Source: Flavipsychrobacter sp. (GTDB lineage: Bacteria > Bacteroidota > Bacteroidia > Chitinophagales > Chitinophagaceae). Taken from it: 64,000 bases of DNA. Within the stretch, counting starts at the first letter, position 1. Every line of letters starts with the position of its first letter. Under the pieces are notes generated by a model. It had not been told where the DNA came from. It searched no databases and saw only the letters and a list, made by a program, of their open reading frames with translations. This document shows positions 8,171-14,575 of the stretch, piece by piece. Both the position numbers and the translations under genes were made by a program. The stretch spans positions 124,001-188,000 of the forward strand of contig JARLGY010000045.1 of the NCBI GenBank assembly GCA_031292525.1, given 5' to 3'.

Positions 8171-8219
8171 GAAAGAATTACAGCTACGCTCTTTTTTTTC
8201 ACGTATCAAACCATAAACA

Positions 8220-8744
8220 ATGAAAAATGTGCTCCTAATTACCACACTGATTTGCATTTCATCACATTCTTTCAGTCAAAAAATAGTTGTTGACAAGAAA
8301 GATGAATTTACCAAACACCGAATTAAACAAACCTCCTGGGAAAAACTTTATATGGGATCATTCAAGTTCCCAGGTCAAGGTTATTTTAGAATAACCAATA
8401 TTGATGGCACTGTTTACCTTGATTTAAAAATGATAACAGGTAGTGTAGTCGCAATTGAAAAGAAGCAAGAAATAATGTTCAAACTTGCCAATGATTCAAT
8501 TGTATCTCTTCAAAATCCTGAATTTACCGTTTCATGCAGTGGATGCGGTGCAACCGGATTCGTAGGAAGCAATGCGCAAGGGATTAGTATTTCATGTGTA
8601 ATAGATGGCCCAATACATAAACAACTTGCAGCTATCCCCATCGAAAAGATAAGAGTTTATACAACTAAGGGTTATTCAGAATATAATGTTGGTAAACAAA
8701 ACGAAAATGTAATGAATGCATTAGCATTATTTAGGCAAGAATAA
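8220..8744 (+). CDS. Secreted hypothetical protein
   Basis: I do not recognise this 174-residue protein. Residues 1-19 (MKNVLLITTLICISSHSFS) are a signal peptide with likely cleavage before QK, so it is probably periplasmic or outer-membrane associated. The mature part is beta-rich, with alternating hydrophobic strands and one CSGCGATGF segment whose two close cysteines could form a disulfide. A third cysteine lies in SISCVID. Codon use is AT-rich like its orphan neighbours. A promoter box and a folded leader precede it. Confidence 0.7.
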   Translation: MKNVLLITTLICISSHSFSQKIVVDKKDEFTKHRIKQTSWEKLYMGSFKFPGQGYFRITNIDGTVYLDLKMITGSVVAIEKKQEIMFKLANDSIVSLQNPEFTVSCSGCGATGFVGSNAQGISISCVIDGPIHKQLAAIPIEKIRVYTTKGYSEYNVGKQNENVMNALALFRQE

Positions 8745-8822
8745 CTGGTTCAGGGCTTTACCCCCTAATTTTTTTAGAAATATTTACAAACACTTCCAAA
8801 GAATGTGTTGTAATTTTATTGC

Positions 8823-9038
8823 ATGGATGAACAAATAGAAAATATACCAGCAATGGGACAAATAATTATCCCTATTGATGAAAATGGGAATATGGATGAG
8901 AATTTACTAATTGGGAAATTCAAAGAAACAATGACACTAGTAAAATCTCATTTCAGGTATATGCTGAATAATCAAAATTCAGCTAAAGGATGTAATATAG
9001 CCTTTATAACAATGACATGTGAGCTAATTAAGGATTGA
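8823..9038 (+). CDS. Small orphan protein (71 aa)
   Basis: This 71-residue, acidic protein (MDEQIENIPAMGQIIIPID...) is not recognised. It has an N-terminal Ile/Pro-rich strand segment and a helix around KFKETMTLVKSHFRYML. Its 3' end overlaps the convergent gene at 9024-9254 by 15 bases. The arrangement copies that of the 36-codon frame and the DUF1737-like gene 1.1 kb to the left. Confidence 0.5.
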   Translation: MDEQIENIPAMGQIIIPIDENGNMDENLLIGKFKETMTLVKSHFRYMLNNQNSAKGCNIAFITMTCELIKD

Positions 9039-9254
9039 TATTATTTTATAGCTATCCCCTATCAACTGCACATCGCATTCTTTATTAATACATTTCATTA
9101 AATCTATTCCATTGTCTGATACGCCTTTACTTTCTTTTAATACTACATTTGGCATAACACTTATACCATTAAATATAATCTTCATCTTAGTGGTAAACCA
9201 TTTACCGTCATGATGCTGAGTTACTTCAAATAACTCACTGAATGGTTTTTTCAT
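9024..9254 (-). CDS. Small orphan protein (76 aa) with shared regulatory leader
   Basis: The 76-residue product (MKKPFSELFEVTQHHDGKWF...) is not recognised; strands and turns such as HDGKWFTTKMKIIFNG suggest a small beta-rich fold. The start at 9254 is supported by the leader: the 17 bases AAAATGTAAATGTTATG, and the TACATTTG box 27 bases further upstream, are the same and at the same spacing as for the DUF1737-like gene at 7940. The two proteins themselves are not obviously similar, so shared control rather than shared origin of the coding region is the inference. Confidence 0.55.
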   Translation of the reverse strand: MKKPFSELFEVTQHHDGKWFTTKMKIIFNGISVMPNVVLKESKGVSDNGIDLMKCINKECDVQLIGDSYKIISILN

Positions 9255-9314
9255 AACATTTACATTTTATCGTGGTTGATACAAATGTAATAACCTACCA
9301 TTAAACGGTAGGTT
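9255..9314 (-). promoter_or_regulatory. Promoter with palindrome (module copy 2)
   Basis: The minus-strand -7 box TACATTTG (9282-9289) is preceded by the inverted repeat AACCTACC / GGTAGGTT (9292-9299, 9307-9314). Bases 9252-9268 and 9282-9292 match the copy at 7938, with an unlike 13-base spacer between. On the plus strand the hairpin is followed by seven T, so it can also terminate readthrough from the gene at 8823. Confidence 0.55.
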
Positions 9315-9354
9315 TTTTTATGCGAATGCGTTAATAAGGCTCTGCAACGATTTC

Positions 9355-9454
9355 GTTCTATAATTGACCTTATCGTTAAATACTCCGGTAGGACAGGAAA
9401 ATGTCCCTACCTGCGTATTCAAGCCTTCGGTAACATAAGGCAAAATTATAGAAC
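9355..9454. other. 100-bp nested hairpin element (module copy 2)
   Basis: Complementary blocks nest as GTTCTATAATT (9355) with AATTATAGAAC (9444), CCTTAT (9368) with ATAAGG (9435), GTTA with TAAC, AATAC with GTATT and GGTAGG-ACA with TGTC-CCTACC. It sits 40 bp from the promoter palindrome of the 9254 gene; in module copy 1 the gap is 53 bp. The rest of 9455-9605 shows nothing further. Confidence 0.5.
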
Positions 9455-9605
9455 AAAATACTAGATTTCAATTAAGCTTATGTTTCATGCGTTTAGACGA
9501 CAACAGTTAAACCATTGAGCTGTAGAACATTTAACCAGGATGGAGGTGCGACGAAAAAGCACGGTAATTATTAGGTGCAATAGGATTTTATTTATCAAAT
9601 AAGGA

Positions 9606-10067
9606 TTAGCGACAAGAATGCTTTAGATATTCAAAGTAAACAAGGCCACAAGTCGCGATCGCCGCTACGATGCTCCCAACTGCAATCGCCCATGTCTGTA
9701 CGGACTGGAGGTTTGTTGAAATAGTTTGCCTTTTAGCTTTCCCTACAAATCCGTCATTTTCTATTAATATCTTTCCTTCGTATAAGATACTATATAGTAT
9801 TTTATTGTCTGCCTGACTTGCCTCAATTAACTCTAATTTCAGTAGATAATTTAAAATCAATTCTAAGTCTGTAATAATTATTGGGTCGTCTTCTGTTTCA
9901 AAAACGCCTAATAATATTTCAAACTTTGTTCTCCATCTCGCAAGGGGATTTGGCGCGGAAATTCCTTTTGCCCCATTCTCATCAAATATCTTTGTTTCTG
10001 TTGTAGATAACTCATGCGATTGATTTAAAAATCGCAGAACGGCATCAAGATTACCATTACTATTCAT
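9606..10067 (-). CDS. Hypothetical protein with C-terminal membrane anchor
   Basis: Family not recognised. Of 153 residues, about 1-120 are soluble and helix-rich, with ARWRTKFEILLGVF and ITDLELILNYLLKLELIEA resembling a winged-helix arrangement followed by a YEGKILIENDGF strand-turn. Residues about 126-147 (TWAIAVGSIVAAIATCGLVYF) form one transmembrane helix close to the C-terminus. This soluble-domain-plus-tail-anchor design is also seen in the gene at 5823-6323. No signal peptide, so the soluble part should face the cytoplasm. Confidence 0.65.
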   Translation of the reverse strand: MNSNGNLDAVLRFLNQSHELSTTETKIFDENGAKGISAPNPLARWRTKFEILLGVFETEDDPIIITDLELILNYLLKLELIEASQADNKILYSILYEGKILIENDGFVGKAKRQTISTNLQSVQTWAIAVGSIVAAIATCGLVYFEYLKHSCR

Positions 10068-10134
10068 AGCTTATAGTTGTGCATCGCCAATGTACAAACT
10101 AATAACATAACTCATCTTCCCCCTACCCTGGGCA

Positions 10135-10161
10135 AACAAAAAAGCCGACACAAGGTCGGCT
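10135..10161 (-). terminator. Intrinsic terminator (minus strand)
   Basis: Stem AGCCGAC / GTCGGCT (10143-10149, 10155-10161) with a five-base loop; on the minus strand it is followed by six T. It would end the transcript of the gene at 10331-11344 after the 90-bp repeat. Confidence 0.75.
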
Positions 10162-10232
10162 GAATATTTATTTAATATTTATTTTCGTGCCGTGGTTTCT
10201 CTTGTTGTGGCATATGTGTAAGTTACGAAAAT

Positions 10233-10322
10233 ACCCCACTGGCGCGGATCTTCTGCAAGATGATCCGTGTCTATAAAATGCAGCCGGTCTCCCGGCCGGA
10301 ATTTGAAACGCTAATGCTGATG
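10233..10322. repeat. 90-bp direct repeat, copy 1
   Basis: Matches 11485-11574 in the same orientation with four differences in 90. Each copy holds two hairpins: CGGATC/GATCCG with an inner ATCTT/AAGAT, and (minus strand) GCCGG-GAGA-CCGGC with a GNRA-like loop. Two of the four differences fall in or beside the second stem and leave it paired through a G-U. It starts 9 bases past the stop of the enclosed gene. Confidence 0.9.
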
Positions 10323-10330
10323 TTATGCCA

Positions 10331-11344
10331 TTAGCCAATTTCATTATTTTCAATGGTCAATTTCTTCAGGTATTCAACTGTCAAAAGGGAATCGTATATT
10401 TTCTCTTCACAATTTTTTGAACCGCTAGGCATTTTCAACTCAACTATTTTATAGTGTAATGCCGACTTCCTGAAAGAATAAGAAAAGCCCAAAGCCTTTA
10501 GCAGGTCGGTCCCTGGCTTTGTAAAACATTCAGAATAGATCGTAACATTTTTAAATGGCCGTTTACTATCTTGCTTGTAAGGAATGAATTCTACAATTGT
10601 TTCAAGCATGTTTTTTACTACCAAGGTCATAAACATTTCATTTAGGCGATATGCTTTTAGTACGTATAAGCACTGTAAGTGAATCAATTCGCTTTTTTGA
10701 CCTTGTGGAAGAATGTAATCACCTGTAACATCGGTAATTTTAGTTTCTCCTAAATAATGGGCATTATTAGTGCCATGGCTCATAGGCATAACGACAAAGT
10801 AACCAACAGGACTATTATTGAAGTATATGATCCTAAATATATCTGGATTCTTAAGCGCCCATTTCCGAAAAATGATTCGTCTGTTATTAATGTTATCATG
10901 TTTGAAGTGGGCAAAGCCGATCTCCCATAATTCACCTAAAATCTGAATTTGCCCATTAAAATCTGCATGGTCGAACTTTCTAATTTCAAGCAAGGGATTA
11001 ATGGAGTAAACAGAGCTAACTATCATTTTTAACGTGATGGTTGGCATCCCATTAAGGGGATCTATTTTAAATGATTTTCGAAAAAACAATAAACATAAAA
11101 ATGCAGTGCTTAAAGTAGCAGCTAATTGATGTAAAAAACTTTCAATATTGTAAATTAATTGACTCTTTTCAGAGGGTTGGTTGAAAGCCAATAAAGCCAA
11201 CAAAATCATGTTGAAAGAACCCATGCCAATTCTTTCTACTAAATCTAAACGATGTAAAAATTTGAGAAGCGATACCCAAACACAGAATAATTGGTACCTA
11301 ATAGATAGAAATTTCTGCCGGTTAATGTAAATTTTGCCGTCCAT
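10331..11344 (-). CDS. Membrane protein with GNAT-like C-terminal domain
   Basis: The 337-residue protein is not firmly assigned. Residues about 40-60 and 75-92 are hydrophobic and may be two membrane helices. From about residue 115 the pattern resembles a GNAT acetyltransferase: strand-loop IIYFNNSPVGYFVVMPM, a central LIHLQCLYVLKAYR segment where the acetyl-CoA loop would be, then VTIYSECFTKPGTDLLKALGFSYSF, typical of the last GNAT strands. It is AT-rich, flanked by two copies of a 90-bp repeat, and unlike the conserved genes around it, which suggests acquisition as a unit. Acetyltransferase activity is an inference. Confidence 0.55.
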   Translation of the reverse strand: MDGKIYINRQKFLSIRYQLFCVWVSLLKFLHRLDLVERIGMGSFNMILLALLAFNQPSEKSQLIYNIESFLHQLAATLSTAFLCLLFFRKSFKIDPLNGMPTITLKMIVSSVYSINPLLEIRKFDHADFNGQIQILGELWEIGFAHFKHDNINNRRIIFRKWALKNPDIFRIIYFNNSPVGYFVVMPMSHGTNNAHYLGETKITDVTGDYILPQGQKSELIHLQCLYVLKAYRLNEMFMTLVVKNMLETIVEFIPYKQDSKRPFKNVTIYSECFTKPGTDLLKALGFSYSFRKSALHYKIVELKMPSGSKNCEEKIYDSLLTVEYLKKLTIENNEIG

Positions 11345-11433
11345 AGCTCTATTTTTAATACATTTAGAAAATTACCAATTTTTTTGCTGTTTTCCTGAAA
11401 ATAAAGATTTTAGAAATTAAAAATCTACGCATT

Positions 11434-11447
11434 CGTTATCGATAACG
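11434..11447. other. Perfect 14-bp palindrome in gene-free stretch
   Basis: CGTTATCGATAACG lies 90 bases upstream of the minus-strand gene that starts at 11344, within the 475-base gap 11345-11819. It could be an operator for that gene. Apart from it and the second 90-bp repeat I see nothing else in the gap. Confidence 0.35.
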
Positions 11448-11484
11448 ATTGCACGTTCAGATGTTAATAAAGCGTTCTCTGAAG

Positions 11485-11574
11485 ACCCCACTGGCGCGGA
11501 TCTTCTGCAAGATGATTCGTGTTTATAAAATGCAGCCGGTCTCCCGACCAGAATTTGAAACGCTAATGCTGATG
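11485..11574. repeat. 90-bp direct repeat, copy 2
   Basis: Same sequence and orientation as 10233-10322 with four substitutions. The two copies bracket the gene at 10331-11344; the bases directly outside the two copies differ, so no target-site duplication is visible. Confidence 0.9.
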
Positions 11575-11819
11575 ATCAGCCTATAGGAATTCCAAACCAA
11601 GGGATCTAAACTATTACCCCCATTTTACAACCAACACATATCACAATCCTGTAATTCTGCAATCCCTTAATCGTGTTCAAGACACTTTGCACTCTCGACC
11701 TCTAATGTTTCGCGGATGCAACGGTGCGGCGTTTGTAACGCTCGTTCACTTAGGGAAAATTATCGCTCCCCTATTCCACTTCCAACCTTAATAATTAGTT
11801 TTGCGTCACATTTACACCT

Positions 11820-12647
11820 ATGAATCTGTTTAAGAAACTTTTCGGCAGCCAGAAGCCAGTACGAGAAGTACCCGAAACCCCGCAACCGGCGGCACCTAAA
11901 GCGCCGGACAATACGCGGCTCAACTACCTGCTGGATATTTATGGCGACCATCCATCAACCGAAAACTATAATGCAGTACTGCACGAGATAATGGAAGGTA
12001 ATGCTTACTTGTTGTTGCCGTCTAAAAACGATACACCGGAATCTGGCGGCAGGCAAACCATGGAGATCGGTGCCGAATTAAGGCTCACCTGTGTGGTGGA
12101 TCTGGACGGCCTTCAGGCAATAGCTGTATTCAGTACCGAAAAGTACCTGCTCGACTGGACCAAATCCACATCGGGCTGCACCTCCATGCGCTGCCAGGAT
12201 CTGTTGGAGTTTTGCGCACAAAATGGCCTGGAGCGCATCGTCATCAACAGCAATCAGAAGAATGAGTTTGTGCTGGAAAAGACACGCGCCGTAACCACTA
12301 CCGAGATAAAACAGACTACGCAAGTATTGATAGGCACACCCCCACAGCCCCTGCCAGCCGAGATAATAACCCAACTGGTCGAAAACTTCAGCCGGGTATC
12401 CACCATTACAGAAGCTTACCAATATGGTATGCACATGAACGGTGAGTTCAGCATAGCGTTGGGCATCCGCATGTCAGTACGGTCAGACGAATCGCAAGCA
12501 GCCCTGCGCCACGCCGTAGCACGTGTGATGGAAGGCAAAACCCTTAACCCGCCAGTAGATGTAATGATGATTGACGATTCACCAGGCATGCTTCAAGTCG
12601 TTCTACAATATGCCCCTGGCTCATTATTCTATAAACGGGCCGAGTAA
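11820..12647 (+). CDS. SseB family protein
   Basis: The 275-residue protein has a basic N-terminus and a Pro/Ala-rich linker (residues 1-35). It then has an SseB N-terminal domain (about 40-155: LHEIMEGNAYLLLPSK, an IAVFSTEKYLLDWT strand-helix and the closing LERIVINSNQKNEFVLEK) and an SseB C-terminal-type domain (about 170-275: IGTPPQPLPAEIITQL ... SIALGIRMSVRSDES ... VDVMMID). SseB proteins are linked to serine sensitivity in enterobacteria but have no proven biochemical role. The gene stands alone and is followed by 0.8 kb of repeats. Confidence 0.8.
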   Translation: MNLFKKLFGSQKPVREVPETPQPAAPKAPDNTRLNYLLDIYGDHPSTENYNAVLHEIMEGNAYLLLPSKNDTPESGGRQTMEIGAELRLTCVVDLDGLQAIAVFSTEKYLLDWTKSTSGCTSMRCQDLLEFCAQNGLERIVINSNQKNEFVLEKTRAVTTTEIKQTTQVLIGTPPQPLPAEIITQLVENFSRVSTITEAYQYGMHMNGEFSIALGIRMSVRSDESQAALRHAVARVMEGKTLNPPVDVMMIDDSPGMLQVVLQYAPGSLFYKRAE

Positions 12648-12850
12648 TACTTGCCTATCCCGTTCCGTGAAACACCCCACCGCGTGGAACGGTGCATATC
12701 TTATTTACCCAATAAACGCTTATCATTCTTACCTTGCGCTATGGTAGAAATAGCGGGCGTAATTTCCACTATTACCTATTTAAAACCATCAAAATAACCC
12801 CTTCACAGCCATCACATTAATCACAAAAATCACAGTTCAAGACAAAATAA

Positions 12851-12998
12851 ATGCCCGGCATCGGGCACAATCGGGCATTAATCGGGCATTCTGTGGTTGC
12901 TTAAATAATTTAATATCAGCCACAGCAGCACATTTCAACCACCTGCCCCCCCCTCCAAATGCCCGATTTGCAATTTCCAAGCCACTCGGGCATTTCCC
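12851..12998. repeat. Palindrome-rich intergenic repeat, copy A
   Basis: The motif ATCGGGCA/TGCCCGAT occurs at both ends in both orientations, so the two ends can pair. The middle holds a 35-base block (from 12907) that is 80 percent identical by eye to one in copy B at 13164. No gene is visible in 12648-13460; this and the next two entries account for most of it. Confidence 0.6.
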
Positions 12999-13004
12999 CC
13001 ATTC

Positions 13005-13113
13005 GTGTCATTGCGAGGTACGAAGCAACCTTACGAAACACAAGCTTGCAACATAACAAAGCATCGCGTTATACCCTTAAAACTTAAGGCTGCTTCGTAC
13101 CTCGCAGTGACAC
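13005..13113. repeat. Palindromic MITE-like element
   Basis: Terminal inverted repeats of 29 bases (13005-13033 and 13085-13113) match at 27 positions and contain TGCGAGGTACGAAGCA. This is the form of the small, non-coding palindromic elements that recur in many genomes. The 51-base centre has no coding potential. Confidence 0.75.
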
Positions 13114-13129
13114 CACCAAAACAAAAAAA

Positions 13130-13256
13130 CCTGTCCGATACCGGACAGACCAGACAGTAAACTTTAATTTAATAACAGCCACCACAAAAAATTTCAGCCA
13201 TACCAAAACACTCACCTGTCCGCTTTCCATTTAAAAACCGGACAGGACAACCAACC
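13130..13256. repeat. Palindrome-rich intergenic repeat, copy B
   Basis: Built like copy A: CCTGTCCG/CGGACAGG words in both orientations at each end, around a related 35-base centre (13164-13198). The end words differ completely from those of copy A although the centres are related. Confidence 0.55.
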
Positions 13257-13355
13257 AGATTTAGCAATTTACCCCACGCTTCAAGGGACAGAATATTATG
13301 AGGTAGAATTGTACAGCTGGGCATAACAGTAGAACTACAGCCTGCACAAAGCCTC

Positions 13356-13392
13356 GTCGGCAACAGCGGTAATCGCTGCCGACTGCTTTTTT
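13356..13392 (+). terminator. Hairpin followed by T-run
   Basis: Stem GTCGGCAaCAGCG / CGCTGcCGAC with loop GTAAT, then TGCTTTTTTT. Plus-strand orientation with no plus-strand gene nearby (sseB-like gene ends 700 bases upstream); it may end an unannotated transcript from the repeat region. Confidence 0.5.
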
Positions 13393-13460
13393 TACTACTT
13401 TTTTGGGCATCAAAAAAAGTAGAGAAATGAGAGAAACCCTTTGAAAATAAAATGGAAAAA

Positions 13461-14114
13461 CTACTCTTCCTCACCAACCACACTACCACCCCCGGCATAG
13501 TTGCTTTGCCAGTAAGGCTCGTCCAGGCTGCTTATCATTACCCCTTCCGATGTGGAAGCATGCACAAAATGGCCATTGGTCAGGTACACACCCACATGGG
13601 TTATGTGCTTCCTGCCAAAAAATACCAGGTTGCCCTCGTGCAGGTGGTTGCGCTCTTTTATACGCTTGCACTGGTCAAACTGCTCGTACGATGTGCGTAC
13701 CAGGTCTATACCAAACACATCGGCATACAGGCGCTGGGCAAAGGCGCTGCAGTCTATACCGGTGCTATCGGTGCCGCCCAGCTTGTAGGGTGTGCCATAC
13801 CACTTATCAATAAAAGTATAAAGCGTCAGGTTATTGATCTTCTTATCGCGTACCCCTACCTTGTCTGCAAACTTATCCTGCAGTTCTTTGCGTTCCTTCT
13901 TGGTTATCACAATGGTACCATCTTCCTCGCGCTTGGGGTGTGTGCCTTCTATCACACGCATATGTATGCTGTTACTGCCCTTGCCACCAATGGTCATTTG
14001 GTCTATAAAATGCGGATTTTTCTGCACATGGGCAGCAGTAGTATGGCGGGTACTATGGCATGCAGTAAGCAATATAATGCACAGGATCAATGCCCTGCTA
14101 ACATTTTTTCCCAT
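13461..14114 (-). CDS. NlpC/P60 family cell-wall lipoprotein
   Basis: Start 14114 gives MGKNVSRALILCIILLTACHS, a lipoprotein signal with lipobox LTAC; a longer frame from 14165 would bury it. The mature 200 residues carry an NlpC/P60 domain in the C-terminal half: GTPYKLGGTDSTGIDCSAFAQ with the catalytic Cys, HVGVYLTNGHFVHAST with both histidines. These enzymes cleave peptide cross-links of peptidoglycan (D-glutamyl-meso-diaminopimelate endopeptidases); a lipid anchor in the outer membrane would let it act in the periplasm. It resembles Spr/MepS-type hydrolases. Monocistronic. Confidence 0.92.
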   Translation of the reverse strand: MGKNVSRALILCIILLTACHSTRHTTAAHVQKNPHFIDQMTIGGKGSNSIHMRVIEGTHPKREEDGTIVITKKERKELQDKFADKVGVRDKKINNLTLYTFIDKWYGTPYKLGGTDSTGIDCSAFAQRLYADVFGIDLVRTSYEQFDQCKRIKERNHLHEGNLVFFGRKHITHVGVYLTNGHFVHASTSEGVMISSLDEPYWQSNYAGGGSVVGEEE

Positions 14115-14325
14115 TCCGGTATTGTATTGTGCAGCAAAAGTAAGCAGCCTGCACGTCTGTTCCAATGATTAAACATATTTGGCATAATTCAATATGCCAT
14201 TAAAGTTTTATGAGAAAAGCTGAAACTATATTCAGCCACCTTTTTTTGCGCCGATCCTTCATCGGCTGCAAAAAACCAGTGGCCCACAATCAAGGAACCA
14301 ATATGCAACACGCAGCCAAGCTAAC

Positions 14326-14419
14326 CCCTCTGCCTGCGGAGCATTTGGCAGAGGGGCGGCCTTTTCTTTGCTTCGTTTCTTTTGGTCGACCAAAAGAAAT
14401 GAAGGTTCTCGCAAATGCG
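14326..14419. repeat. Cluster of perfect palindromes
   Basis: Three hairpins in under 100 bases: CCCCTCTGCC / GGCAGAGGGG (14326-14356); a 24-bp perfect palindrome at 14376-14399 centred on GGTCGACC that extends imperfectly to 14371-14404; and TCTCGC-aaat-GCGAGA just after. The 460-base gap 14115-14575 contains nothing else apart from TTTTTGCGCCGAT / ATCGGCtGCAAAAA at 14245-14276. Probably a remnant of a dispersed palindromic element. Confidence 0.6.
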
Positions 14420-14575
14420 AGATATGACCTTAAACGAAATGCAATAAAGTGCATACAAGAGCAAGTGAAGTTTGGGGTGATTTTTAGCCCTGCCAATATA
14501 ATAGATACGCGATGCGTACTTTATTTAATACTTTTGCCCTTCGTCTGTATATCTCATAATTAAATAATATCCGTA

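Noticed and set aside
8033-8257. Minus-strand frame of 74 codons across the nested hairpin
   Set aside because: It crosses the plus-strand gene start and is explained by the inverted repeats; composition is not protein-like.
8054-9454. The nested hairpins as integron attC sites with gene cassettes
   Set aside because: Ends do not carry the RYYYAAC and GTTRRRY core motifs in the needed orientation, and no integrase gene is in the window.
10168-10353. Minus-strand frame of 61 codons spanning the first 90-bp repeat
   Set aside because: It overlaps the end of the larger gene and mostly translates the repeat, whose hairpin structure accounts for the sequence.
13169-13498. Minus-strand frame of 109 codons between the NlpC/P60 gene and repeat B
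   Set aside because: It runs through palindromic repeats and the 3' end of the NlpC/P60 gene, with Cys/Phe-rich composition unlike a real protein.
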